Numbered from the stretch's first letter, positions 6,813-14,800 are shown. The stretch is DNA of 48,199 nucleotides from Oscillospiraceae bacterium (GCA_015066295.1 SVOR01000012.1:1-48199), one strand, 5' to 3'. The notes: generated from the sequence alone by a model not told the origin. A program made the numbers and translations.

Positions 6813-7091
6813 ATGTTAAGCAAGAGAATATACGAATTAAGAATATCTTTTGGTTGGACACAGGTGCAATTATCTCAAAAATTAGGTGTAACAAAACAAA
6901 CCGTTTCAAATTGGGAAAACGACAACATTCAACCATCAATAGATATGCTAATTAAACTTTCAAAAATATTTAATGTGCCAACAGATTATTTATTAGGCTT
7001 AACACCAACAAATTCAATAAATGTTGATGGACTGCCACCCGAATTTGTTTCACATATAGTTCAAATTATTGCCGATTATAAAGCAAAATAG
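6813..7091 (+). CDS. XRE-family transcriptional regulator
   Basis: 92 residues with a classic Cro/CI helix-turn-helix at about 3-60 (LRISFGWTQVQLSQKLGVTK, QTVSNWENDNIQPSIDML, PTDYLLG). A short 30-residue helical tail may dimerise. GGAGG lies 6 bases before ATG 6813, so the in-frame start at 6795 is rejected. It is divergent from the lipoprotein operon, with about 120 bases between coding starts containing GTATT half-sites; local repression and autoregulation are inferred. It is followed directly by a terminator. Confidence 0.88.
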   Translation: MLSKRIYELRISFGWTQVQLSQKLGVTKQTVSNWENDNIQPSIDMLIKLSKIFNVPTDYLLGLTPTNSINVDGLPPEFVSHIVQIIADYKAK

Positions 7092-7102
7092 GAGTGAAAA
7101 AA

Positions 7103-7128
7103 CGAGGTGAATTTCACCTCGCTTTTTT
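7103..7128. terminator. bidirectional intrinsic terminator
   Basis: The CGAGGTGAA/TTCACCTCG stem (7103-7121) has A-run and T-run flanks on the two sides, so it can end both the XRE transcript and the convergent plsC-TPR-DUF4037 operon, whose stop codon starts at 7127. Its stem is shared with the terminator at 2525. Confidence 0.88.
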
Positions 7129-8068
7129 ATACGCCATATAGGATATTTAAGTTTCGTATTTCGTTATCGGTTATTTTATCATTGACGGCGTAAGCCATCT
7201 GTTCCATTTCGGTTGTTGCAAGTTGCACTATACCCTGTGCATCTAATTCTGCTGTTATTTTTTGGCATACGTTTTCTATCGTTTGGCTCTTTTGTCTTGC
7301 CAACTCGTCATCGTTACCACTCGAAATTAAAAACTCAAAATCGAGGGATAGTTGTGATAAAATCGGCAATTTTCTTAAAGCGCAAAAGCTCCATTTATAA
7401 TAAGGCATATATCTTCTGTTGAGCAGGAAAACGACGTTCATCGCACTTTTTACAAACTCTGTTACCGCTAACTGTGCGGCGGCGGTATCGTTTCGTAAAA
7501 TTAGGCGGTTATAATTATACTGCCCTGCCTGCCCCATAAGCAAAAGATTACCCGCTATTTTTTTAAGGCGGATATCGTCGGGATAATAGCTAAGCTTTTC
7601 TCTTATGCCGGTAAATAACCCGTAATTATCTAAAAAAACCTCGCCGTTGGTCGCCTCTAAAAGTGAATGCTCGGGAATATTAAACCAATCATACACCGAT
7701 AGTTGTCCGTCACGGCTACCCGTTTTAGCGGCGTAAAAATCGCCCATTCTGATAACGCCATGTCGGTTGCCGCCAACGGGATTTAAGGGCGACCTTTTAA
7801 AGCCGCAATATTCCTTAGGCAGTTTAGCATAGGCACGCTCGAGCTCAAATTCCACTTTGCGGTCGATTATATCTTCCTCGGGGATAAAGATGCAAAAGGC
7901 AGGTTCGAAATCGTGGTCACGTGAAATTTCATCGTCATAGCCGTAGCACTCGGAACCACTGCCGACAAGACCCACCGCAATATATTTTAGAGCCTCGGGG
8001 AACTGTGCGCTCAGCATCGGCTCGCCGTATTCTTTAAAAAAGTTTAGCGCTAAATCAAGCCCCTTCAT
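7127..8068 (-). CDS. DUF4037 nucleotidyltransferase-fold protein
   Basis: 313 residues. The N-terminal motif GLVGSGSECYGYDDEISRDH contains the GS...D-x-D pattern of polymerase-beta-type nucleotidyltransferases, and the rest matches DUF4037 (a helical domain with FTGIREKLSYYPDD and LLLMGQAGQYNYNR). Metal-binding acidic residues are present (DxE then RDHD), so transferase activity is plausible; the substrate is unknown. AGGAGG precedes the ATG, which lies inside the end of the TPR gene (14-base overlap), showing tight coupling. It is the last gene of the acyltransferase-TPR-DUF4037 operon. A 10-codon echo of its 3' end occurs at 3912. Confidence 0.85.
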   Translation of the reverse strand: MKGLDLALNFFKEYGEPMLSAQFPEALKYIAVGLVGSGSECYGYDDEISRDHDFEPAFCIFIPEEDIIDRKVEFELERAYAKLPKEYCGFKRSPLNPVGGNRHGVIRMGDFYAAKTGSRDGQLSVYDWFNIPEHSLLEATNGEVFLDNYGLFTGIREKLSYYPDDIRLKKIAGNLLLMGQAGQYNYNRLILRNDTAAAQLAVTEFVKSAMNVVFLLNRRYMPYYKWSFCALRKLPILSQLSLDFEFLISSGNDDELARQKSQTIENVCQKITAELDAQGIVQLATTEMEQMAYAVNDKITDNEIRNLNILYGV

Positions 8069-8807
8069 AAATCCTCCTGCTGCGTTCTTTCAGTTCATTT
8101 TCATAATAGAAATATCCGTAATAACCGAAAACGGTGGCACACTTTTCGCAGGCAAAGGCATATTCGCCATCAAGTCGCTCTTTACCTATATCCAAAAGCG
8201 CCTGCGCCTTTTCGGTATATTCTGCAATTTTTTCGGCCCCATCCTCGAGTCCATACTGAGCCTCGGCGGCGCTCGCCATATTAAGATAAGTAATTGCCTG
8301 CTCGGGCTCCTTATTTTTTAGGGTTGCCATTACCGCAATTGCCTTTTCGTAAAGACTTAACGCATCCTCAAAGCGCTCTAAATCGACAAGCGCCAACGCC
8401 ATATTATTGTAAAGGCCGCCAAGACGGGCGTCATCCTGTGACAAATTGGTTTCATAAATACTTTTTGCTTTTTCAAATAGCGGTATTGCTTCATCTGCCT
8501 TGCCAAAAGCCTTATATACCGTCGCACTGTTAAGATAGGTTGTGGCAGCGCCGACGTTGTTTTCGATGTTCATTTGTTTGATTGTACGAAGAGCACGCTC
8601 TACAAACATAAGTGCATTTTCGCCCTCACCAAGCTTACGGCAAAGCCCCATAAGCTCGTTGCATATAAGCAGTGCCGCCCTATTGTCGCCCATATTTTCG
8701 GACTCTTTTAACCAATAAAGCAGATGCTCTCGCGCCGACTCATAATCGTTTTTTGAAAGAAATTCATCGAGTTTTTCGATTATTCTTTGTGTAGGAATTT
8801 GTGGCAT
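8055..8807 (-). CDS. tetratricopeptide repeat protein
   Basis: 250 residues, soluble, built of about five helical TPR-like units. The best ones read AATTYLNSATVYKAFGKADEA and GGLYNNMALALVDLERFEDA, with a similar unit AITYLNMASAAEAQYGLEDG. No catalytic motif. ATG 8807 has AGGTG 6 bases upstream and is preferred to GTG 8816. It lies between the acyltransferase gene (24 bases upstream) and the DUF4037 gene (14-base overlap). It probably acts as a protein-interaction partner of the DUF4037 enzyme; that pairing is inference from the overlap. Confidence 0.82.
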   Translation of the reverse strand: MPQIPTQRIIEKLDEFLSKNDYESAREHLLYWLKESENMGDNRAALLICNELMGLCRKLGEGENALMFVERALRTIKQMNIENNVGAATTYLNSATVYKAFGKADEAIPLFEKAKSIYETNLSQDDARLGGLYNNMALALVDLERFEDALSLYEKAIAVMATLKNKEPEQAITYLNMASAAEAQYGLEDGAEKIAEYTEKAQALLDIGKERLDGEYAFACEKCATVFGYYGYFYYENELKERSRRIYEGA

Positions 8808-8831
8808 AAGCAACACCTCTATCTCTTACCG

Positions 8832-10043
8832 CTAAATGCCTAAGAAATTATTGTTTTCGTCATCCTTATTTTTATAGCGGAAATAAATATTTACATATTT
8901 AAGCGCATTAAAACGCTTATCACTTTTGAACTGATAAAGCTTATCCTTATAATAAACGTTAAGCTTATTTCTGCCAAGCACAGAAACTGCGCTTATGTCG
9001 TCAAACGACATATTTAGTGTGGTGGTATCGGGCGCAGTAACAACGAATTTATCGCCGTAAAGGTCGAGCTTTGCATTTTCGAAAAGGAGTTTCCTGCCCT
9101 TGTAGACGAAAATCTGACTAACGCTCGCTGTATCACGGTAAATCGGTGTATCGGTGTACTGCATAACGTCAAGCTTGTTTATAAAATCGCACTGGTAGTC
9201 ATACCAATCCTTAACAAAGTTAAACTGGAAATCAAAACCGACACCGCGAAGGCTTTTATCCTCACGATATTCTATTTTTTTGTGGCACTTTTTACACTCG
9301 ATTTCGTTTGCATTGCTGTAAAACTCCGAAAGGCCACAGAAGGGGCAGACGTACATTGCTCTTTCAAGATATTCTGCCTTTTTGTCCGACACAAAGCAGG
9401 CATCGGCAACGCCCTCATTTACGTATAATTCCTTTTGTATAAGCTCGTAAAGTTGTTCGTTACTAAGTGCCGCTATTTCCTCGGGCTCGATAACACGGGA
9501 AACGTAAGAGTGCATTTTGCCCTTGCGCACAACGTCACTCCAACGAGGATGCACACCGTAGCCGCCCTCAATACGATAAATGGCGATGGGTAGCTTTAAC
9601 TTGCGTGCCAAGGGTGCTATGGCGGGATTCATATATCCCGTTGCGCCGCTATATGTACGGTTGCCCTCGGGTGCCATACCGATTGTGCCGCCCTCCTTCG
9701 CAACCCTAATACAGTTCATAACCGCCGAAACGTCGGTCGACTGCTTCTTTATCGGTATTGGAGCCACAATAAAGCGTATTAAGGTCGATACCCAACCCTT
9801 TGAAAAAAGGTCCTCACTTGCAACGTAGTAAACGGGACCCTTAAAGGAACAGCCCACAAAAAACTGGTCGAAGGCGGTTTGATGGTTAAATAAAATAAGA
9901 TACGCCCTTTTGCCCTGCTCTTTAAATTTATCGATTTTAATACCGTATTTAATTACCGAATACGGATACAGCACACAATACGCTAAATTTCGCACTACCC
10001 TGTGCCTGAATTTAAGCCATTTCTTTTTGTTTTTCTTTTTCAT
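8832..10043 (-). CDS. PlsC-like acyltransferase with zinc ribbon
   Basis: 403 residues. The N-terminal 1-acylglycerol-3-phosphate acyltransferase domain has the catalytic NHQTAFD motif (53-59, NHx4D) and an EGNRT motif (variant of EGTR) near 126. Unusually, the C-terminal half adds a four-Cys zinc ribbon (CPFCG ... CKKCHKK) and a beta-rich PH-like tail, so the protein is about 150 residues longer than standard PlsC. It probably acylates lysophosphatidic acid or a related lipid at the membrane face; the tail may tune localisation or partner binding. The ribosome-binding site is weak (AAGGTG). First gene of an operon with TPR and DUF4037 genes. Confidence 0.87.
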   Translation of the reverse strand: MKKKNKKKWLKFRHRVVRNLAYCVLYPYSVIKYGIKIDKFKEQGKRAYLILFNHQTAFDQFFVGCSFKGPVYYVASEDLFSKGWVSTLIRFIVAPIPIKKQSTDVSAVMNCIRVAKEGGTIGMAPEGNRTYSGATGYMNPAIAPLARKLKLPIAIYRIEGGYGVHPRWSDVVRKGKMHSYVSRVIEPEEIAALSNEQLYELIQKELYVNEGVADACFVSDKKAEYLERAMYVCPFCGLSEFYSNANEIECKKCHKKIEYREDKSLRGVGFDFQFNFVKDWYDYQCDFINKLDVMQYTDTPIYRDTASVSQIFVYKGRKLLFENAKLDLYGDKFVVTAPDTTTLNMSFDDISAVSVLGRNKLNVYYKDKLYQFKSDKRFNALKYVNIYFRYKNKDDENNNFLGI

Positions 10044-10077
10044 AATACATGCACCTTATTACTTTTTACTATATATA

Positions 10078-10106
10078 ATTTTATCATAAGCCGCTTATTA
10101 TTACAA
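10078..10106 (-). promoter_or_regulatory. promoter of acyltransferase operon
   Basis: On the minus strand TTGTAA (10106-10101), 17-base spacer, extended -10 TGA-TAAAAT (10083-10078). It directly abuts the hairpin at 10108. Confidence 0.6.
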
Positions 10107-10107
10107 G

Positions 10108-10139
10108 AAAAAGCGCAAGAAAAATTCTTGCGCTTTTTT
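10108..10139. terminator. strong bidirectional hairpin terminator
   Basis: A 14-bp stem (10108-10121 with 10125-10138) with AAA loop and A/T-run flanks. No plus-strand gene ends here. It is the first good minus-strand terminator after the glycosidase gene at 10652, so that transcript may run about 510 bases antisense to the non-coding RNA. Confidence 0.8.
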
Positions 10140-10260
10140 ATACACTCAACAATATTATTATAACAAAAACACGACCGCCAGTCAATATTTTTAAAGACCT
10201 AATGCAAAATTTCTCTGTTTTCAATAAACGAGGACTCGAATTTTTGAGCACACTTACATA

Positions 10261-10289
10261 TTGAAAAAACGGGTATTTTTTGCTATAAT
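10261..10289 (+). promoter_or_regulatory. consensus promoter of non-coding RNA
   Basis: TTGAAA (10261-10266), 17-base spacer, TATAAT (10284-10289). The start of transcription should be near 10296. No open frame of useful size follows for 350 bases. Confidence 0.8.
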
Positions 10290-10295
10290 AAAGAC

Positions 10296-10653
10296 AAAGA
10301 AAGAGGGTGGAGCCGATGTTCTAAAAAGTTCGACCACTTTCACACAAGGTTAAAACTTTAGGCAAAAATAAGTACAAACGAATTTAAAATAATGGTCAGA
10401 AAAAGGCGCCTGTAACCTTGTGTTTAAGTTTTATATAGCCTTAAAACCGATAACCGCTTAAAAGAAACTCGCTTTACGGGTGACGCAAGGGCGTCGAAGA
10501 AAAAAAGCAATAAAAAAAGTGACGGTTTGAAGGGCACAAAATTTGCAGAATGAGAGGTACAACAAAAAGATGCTGGATATCAAGAGTGAACAGAAGTAAC
10601 CCTTGACCGTATGAAGTGTAAAGAAACTTCGGTCAAGGGTTATTTCTTTTTTT
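10296..10653 (+). ncRNA. structured non-coding RNA, about 355 nt, unidentified
   Basis: The transcript is delimited by a near-perfect promoter and an intrinsic terminator ending near 10653. Helices found by eye: 10304-10310 with 10334-10340; 10342-10352 with 10413-10423 (11 perfect pairs), nested 10360-10363 with 10408-10411; 10439-10449 with 10523-10533 (10 of 11 pairs); hairpin GACGC-AAGG-GCGTC (10482-10495). AAACTT (10353-10358) can pair with AAGTTT (10426-10431), which would make a pseudoknot across the 11-bp helix. A-rich single-stranded joins are typical of structured RNAs. It lacks signatures I would expect of tmRNA, RNase P, SRP or 6S RNA. The 5' part faintly recalls raiA-motif (ARRPOF) RNAs, but that is an unverified memory. 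Two tiny ORFs (10550-10606 and 10570-10599) are present and unconvincing. Confidence 0.7.
10598..10653 (+). terminator. terminator of non-coding RNA
   Basis: AACCCTTGACCG (10598-10609) pairs perfectly with 10630-10641, with a smaller GAAGT/ACTTC pairing inside the loop, followed by a T-rich run to 10653. The T-run exists only on the plus strand and overlaps the stop codon of the minus-strand glycosidase gene. Confidence 0.85.
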
Positions 10654-12952
10654 ATGCCGTTGTAATTATTTTTATATCATCAATTTTAATTTCTGAAAAG
10701 CTGCCGCAGTTTACAACGTGAGAATATCTCGACCACCATTCAAGCGGCTGAATTTCATCAAACCGAGTAACGTCACTGAACATAGGCGCCACCGACGTAA
10801 AGATTTCAAATTCGAGTCTTCGTTTACCCGCATTATAAATAAGCGGCACCGCTACCTTATCACCGTCGTAGATTAGCTCGCCTATAATCTCGCCGTCTAA
10901 CCTAACGACTGTATACATACCGCCAAAATCGGCTGTTATATAGTTTTTGCCGTTGCCGATTTGCGCGTCTGCCTCTACTAAAATACTGCCTATATAGTTT
11001 TTAAGTGCCTCGTTTATATTTTTAAGGTCTACTTTTTCGGGCACCTCGTATATGTGGTTATCCTGCCTTACCAAAAAATCACCCGAAATGAGAGTGAGTG
11101 GCAAATAACGGTAATCGGTAGCACCGATTGCCTTTATTTTATGCTCACCCGCCGAAAGCGAAATTTCATCACTTATGCGATATAATTGATTAAAGCCGTC
11201 GGTCAGCACGTCACAATCGTTTTTGGCCGCTATCGGCATACCGTCAAGCAATATTTCGCCGCTGTTTTCGTAATTTCTTATAACAAAACGAACCTTTATA
11301 TCCGTGTCAGCTACAAAGGTATATTCACCCTCGGCAGTAATGGCACGCAAAAGGTTTTTATTATTCGCCTTTATGGTGAATTCCTTAATTTCGGTTTCGC
11401 CTATTGGGGTAGCATCGGGCTCGGTTTGTTCGGTAATTATACCGCGGGCATAAAGCACAGTTTCAATTTCGCCCGACTCGGTATGCACTATAACGGGACG
11501 CGCAACGTTATCATCACGCAAATTGAGTGCTATAAATTTACCGTTTTTAAACCTCTTTATAATAATATCCTCTAACAGTTGACCGTTTTTATCGGTAATA
11601 TAGGGATAACTCGGTTTTATATCTTCTACCCTGTCATATGCAAAATCATCGTTGATGCTTAAAACGTAATCGGCGGTTTGTGGGTCGCCCTCGTTTATTA
11701 CCTCCCAGTCGATTTGCCTTTTGGTGAGGGTAATAAGCAGATTTTTATACTCGTTGTTTATCTGCTCTATAATATCATTTTTAATATTTTTACGGGCGGC
11801 AGATAGCGGGTAAACCACCTGTACGAGCGGTTTATATTCGTACTCTCGGTAGTTTAAAATTTGCTTCACCTGCTCGCCCAAATTGCCAAAAGCCGAAAAC
11901 CAGGGCTGCATATAGTTGTTGGGGTTATAATACTGCCCCTTTAATACGTTGCCTCGCGCATCAACCGCCGCCACCGTCATAACAAATCGGTTAACACCAA
12001 AAAGTGAGGTAAGACAGAGCATTTGACGCATTTTTGATATCGGCATATCAGAGGGCCCCACCGCAAAAAGCTCAACGAGTCCGTTTTTACCCGTTCGTGT
12101 AGCGTAGCGTAAAGCGGCAAGTGTTTCCCACTCGATAATACCCGGTGTAACGCCCGTAAAAATTTCATCAATACCGGGCTGCGACATTTCACTTAACACC
12201 GAGAGAAGATCGCCGTTATCGCTAACTGCGCCCTTTATGCTCGATTCATCCATCATGTGCCCTGAAAATAAGGTGCCGTGTGAAACACACCAATCATTTA
12301 CGGGTTCAATGAACACCTTTTTAAAGCGCTCGCCTAAAAGTGTGTAATAGTTAGACCATAAATTCTCGTAATTTTCCTTAATATCGGTGTCAAAGGAACG
12401 AGAGAACACCTTTTCGTAGTCCTCTTTAAGTCCTGTGTAATAGGGTGCCGATATATAACCGTCTACATTTTCACTGGCATAACCAAAAGACGGCTCGTCG
12501 GTAAAAAATCCGACAACCGTGTCGCCAAAATACCCACCAAAATCATCGAAGTATCTTTGGTGGGTGTTGTTTATAAACTCTTTAATTATCTGCTCATCCA
12601 AAATATCGGAATAGCGGTTTTTACGTCTTATTTCGTATTCGCCGTTTGCATCAATGCAGATATACTGTGACGCCTTGTCGGGATGGTTTTTGAGCAAAAA
12701 TCCGTTCATTTGGGCGCTCGGCCAATTGAAATCATCATAAATCCAAACCTTTAAACCTTTATCTGCGGCAAGAGATACAAACATTTTGCAAAAGGCATAC
12801 CACTCGTCTGACGGATAGGTGAATTCGCAACCGCTTCGCGGATATAATACAACCTGCTCGATACCGACACTTTTGTATTTTTCGAATATTTGGCACATTC
12901 TGTCCCTTGTAGGCTTGCCTGTGATTGCCAGCATTGGTATTAACGGATTCAT
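10652..12952 (-). CDS. GH106-like glycoside hydrolase
   Basis: 766 residues, no signal peptide, so probably cytoplasmic. The N-terminal TIM-barrel part has KVWIYDDFNWPSAQMNG and GFFTDEPSFG, which match the WxYDE-x-WPSG and F-TDEP patterns of alpha-L-rhamnosidase-like GH106 and related families. DEIFTGVTPGIIEWETLAALR lies further on. The acidic residues in TDEP and PGIDEI are candidate catalytic groups. The C-terminal third is beta-rich, like a galactose-binding fold. ATG 12952 has GAAGGA 6 bases upstream and sits 19 bases after the cytidylyltransferase stop; the ATG at 12991 lies inside that gene. Substrate is not determinable; a deoxysugar-containing or unusual glycan is likely. Confidence 0.65.
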   Translation of the reverse strand: MNPLIPMLAITGKPTRDRMCQIFEKYKSVGIEQVVLYPRSGCEFTYPSDEWYAFCKMFVSLAADKGLKVWIYDDFNWPSAQMNGFLLKNHPDKASQYICIDANGEYEIRRKNRYSDILDEQIIKEFINNTHQRYFDDFGGYFGDTVVGFFTDEPSFGYASENVDGYISAPYYTGLKEDYEKVFSRSFDTDIKENYENLWSNYYTLLGERFKKVFIEPVNDWCVSHGTLFSGHMMDESSIKGAVSDNGDLLSVLSEMSQPGIDEIFTGVTPGIIEWETLAALRYATRTGKNGLVELFAVGPSDMPISKMRQMLCLTSLFGVNRFVMTVAAVDARGNVLKGQYYNPNNYMQPWFSAFGNLGEQVKQILNYREYEYKPLVQVVYPLSAARKNIKNDIIEQINNEYKNLLITLTKRQIDWEVINEGDPQTADYVLSINDDFAYDRVEDIKPSYPYITDKNGQLLEDIIIKRFKNGKFIALNLRDDNVARPVIVHTESGEIETVLYARGIITEQTEPDATPIGETEIKEFTIKANNKNLLRAITAEGEYTFVADTDIKVRFVIRNYENSGEILLDGMPIAAKNDCDVLTDGFNQLYRISDEISLSAGEHKIKAIGATDYRYLPLTLISGDFLVRQDNHIYEVPEKVDLKNINEALKNYIGSILVEADAQIGNGKNYITADFGGMYTVVRLDGEIIGELIYDGDKVAVPLIYNAGKRRLEFEIFTSVAPMFSDVTRFDEIQPLEWWSRYSHVVNCGSFSEIKIDDIKIITTA

Positions 12953-12971
12953 AACGTGTCCTTCTCTTAGG

Positions 12972-13637
12972 TTATTTTTTCTTGTTTTCACGCTCGGTCA
13001 TCAAAAATTCCACTATTTTGATATCGTTGGGATAGGTAACCTTATAGTTATCGATATAATCAAAATAACGATATTCACGAGCCTCAAGCGGCAACTGGTG
13101 TGCCGGATGACATAACTCGGATTTCTCGTCAAAATGTTTATAAAGAAGTGGGAATCTGTATGCATCGGGAGCCTGAATTAAATAGAAATCCTCACGATTG
13201 GCAATTCGACCGTTATATGCACCAAGTGCATCGGTTATTTTATATGCCGTATTCACAAAATCATATTCATCCAACAAATCAAGGAACTCGTCGATTAACT
13301 CGGGTGTTATCATAGGACAAGCCGCATTATTCTCGATAATTTTTTCGCAATCGGGATAATTTTTAGCTATGTAATCAAGTGCGTTTTTGAAGGATTCGTT
13401 GCGGCTGCTGCCACCCTGCACGGTCTTGGCAGCATAGGTTTCGGCAATTCTGCCCTTTTTCATTTCGTTTTCATCCAAAACGATTATAAAATCATCAAGC
13501 CTTTTAGAACGTCTAAAGGCATCAATGGTGTACCAAATCATTTCCTTGTCGAAAATTTTGCAATACTGCTTAGGACAATCAGCGCCAAAACGCGAGCCGA
13601 TACCACCAGCCAATATAATACCTATTGAACTACCCAC
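12972..13637 (-). CDS. IspD/TarI-family cytidylyltransferase
   Basis: 221 residues. ILAGGIGSRFGADCPKQY is the nucleotide-binding signature of CTP-dependent cytidylyltransferases (IspD, TarI, LicC-like), followed by GGSSRNESFKNAL and a C-terminal YPNDIKIVEF segment. It should convert CTP plus a sugar- or polyol-phosphate to a CDP compound. In this setting, beside a 2-hydroxyacid dehydrogenase and across from a LicD protein, a glycan-modification role is more likely than isoprenoid synthesis. A GTG start at 13637 is chosen because AGGAGG lies 9 bases upstream and the preceding gene ends at 13643; the ATG at 13661 lies within that gene. Middle gene of the left arm of the glycan region. Confidence 0.85.
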   Translation of the reverse strand: MGSSIGIILAGGIGSRFGADCPKQYCKIFDKEMIWYTIDAFRRSKRLDDFIIVLDENEMKKGRIAETYAAKTVQGGSSRNESFKNALDYIAKNYPDCEKIIENNAACPMITPELIDEFLDLLDEYDFVNTAYKITDALGAYNGRIANREDFYLIQAPDAYRFPLLYKHFDEKSELCHPAHQLPLEAREYRYFDYIDNYKVTYPNDIKIVEFLMTERENKKK

Positions 13638-13642
13638 TTGAG

Positions 13643-14671
13643 TTAGCCTCCTATAACGCAATTGTACGGCTTTTTGCCTTTAAGCCAAGCCTTTAAATCG
13701 TCAACCACCATATTGGTGCCAACAACCTGAACATCATAAGAAGAACCGCCAATATGGGGTGTAATGATAAGATTTTTAGCGTCAAGCAACGGGCTGTTAT
13801 CAGCAATGGGTTCAACACGGGTAACGTCAATAGCAGCGCCTGCAAGATGGTCGCTATTAAGGGCCGAAATTAAAGCGTCCTCATCAACCAACTCGCCACG
13901 GGCGGTGTTAATAAAGAAGGCTCCCTGCTTCATTTTAGCAAACTGCTCGGCACCGAACATATCCTTTGTTTGTGGTGTTAAGGCGCAATGCAAACTGATT
14001 ATATCTGCCTTGTTTAACAACTCGTCAAACTCAACCATTTCCACCTTTTGCGGAAGTGAGCCCAGTTTGATATACGGATCGTATACGATAACCTTCATAC
14101 CGAACGCCATAGCCTTACGAGCAACTAATTTTCCTGCAAAACCACAGCCTATAAGGCCTAACGTCATATGATTAAGGCTCTTACCACGGTACTTTATAAA
14201 CGGTGAGTTGTTATCAAGTCCCCACACGGTATCGCGATACTCGTCGGGCTTCGATTTTACGTCGGTTGTAATAACTCTGTTATGTATAAGATTTGAGGTT
14301 AAGGTAACGTTGCGGGTCATATCAAGCATGAATGCCATAACTAAATCGGACACTGCCGACGCATTACGGCCACCGTTATTGCATACGATAATGCCACGCT
14401 CTGCCGCTACCTCAAGGTCTATAACGGTTTTAACGCCGCCACGACAACAGAAGATAATTTTAAGCTGCTTTGCACAATCAAATATTTCCTTATCGATGGT
14501 GTCGTACTCGCAAATTAAAATGTCAATATCCTTTATTTTTTCTTTCAACTCTTCCCTCGGCATAACATCGTGGGTGAGTGCGTATCCTGCAAATTCAAAA
14601 TCTATTTTTTCTTTAAAGCATTCTAAAAAAGACGGAATAAGCTCTGCTGTAACAAGTGCTTTGTACTTCAT
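13643..14671 (-). CDS. D-2-hydroxyacid dehydrogenase (SerA-like)
   Basis: 342 residues of the NAD-dependent D-isomer-specific 2-hydroxyacid dehydrogenase family. The coenzyme domain shows GLIGCGFAGKLVARKAMAFG with Asp-containing VIVYDPY. Catalytic residues are Arg in CCRGG/INTARG, Glu in RVEP and His in ITPHIGG. There is no C-terminal ACT domain, so it is not a regulated serine-pathway SerA. With a cytidylyltransferase 6 bases downstream, it may make a hydroxyacid or polyol phosphate for CDP activation; the substrate is unknown. ATG 14671 has AGGAGTG upstream; the extension to 14761 overlaps the promoter region. First gene of the left arm. Confidence 0.87.
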   Translation of the reverse strand: MKYKALVTAELIPSFLECFKEKIDFEFAGYALTHDVMPREELKEKIKDIDILICEYDTIDKEIFDCAKQLKIIFCCRGGVKTVIDLEVAAERGIIVCNNGGRNASAVSDLVMAFMLDMTRNVTLTSNLIHNRVITTDVKSKPDEYRDTVWGLDNNSPFIKYRGKSLNHMTLGLIGCGFAGKLVARKAMAFGMKVIVYDPYIKLGSLPQKVEMVEFDELLNKADIISLHCALTPQTKDMFGAEQFAKMKQGAFFINTARGELVDEDALISALNSDHLAGAAIDVTRVEPIADNSPLLDAKNLIITPHIGGSSYDVQVVGTNMVVDDLKAWLKGKKPYNCVIGG

Positions 14672-14732
14672 AATAATATTCACTCCTAATATCGCACATT
14701 TTTGTGTTTTTAACCTTTTATGTGCTACGTAT

Positions 14733-14761
14733 AGAATACCAAAAAAGCTATTATTTGTCAA
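14733..14761 (-). promoter_or_regulatory. promoter of left glycan arm
   Basis: On the minus strand TTGACA (14761-14756), 17-base spacer, TATTCT (14738-14733). It lies 39 bases from the oppositely directed promoter at 14801, suggesting co-regulation of both arms. Confidence 0.75.
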
Positions 14762-14800
14762 TATTCTTCACATAAATATACTATTTCACACTGCATCTTA

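Noticed and set aside
10550-10606. Tiny ORFs of 18 and 9 codons inside the non-coding RNA
   Set aside because: Poor ribosome-binding sites, mutual overlap and extension into the terminator stem; structure explains the region better.
10296-10653. tmRNA, RNase P, SRP or 6S RNA identity for the non-coding RNA
   Set aside because: No CCA-ended tRNA-like half with tag ORF, no conserved RNase P core, no SRP GGAAG-loop domain and no single long 6S-like hairpin.
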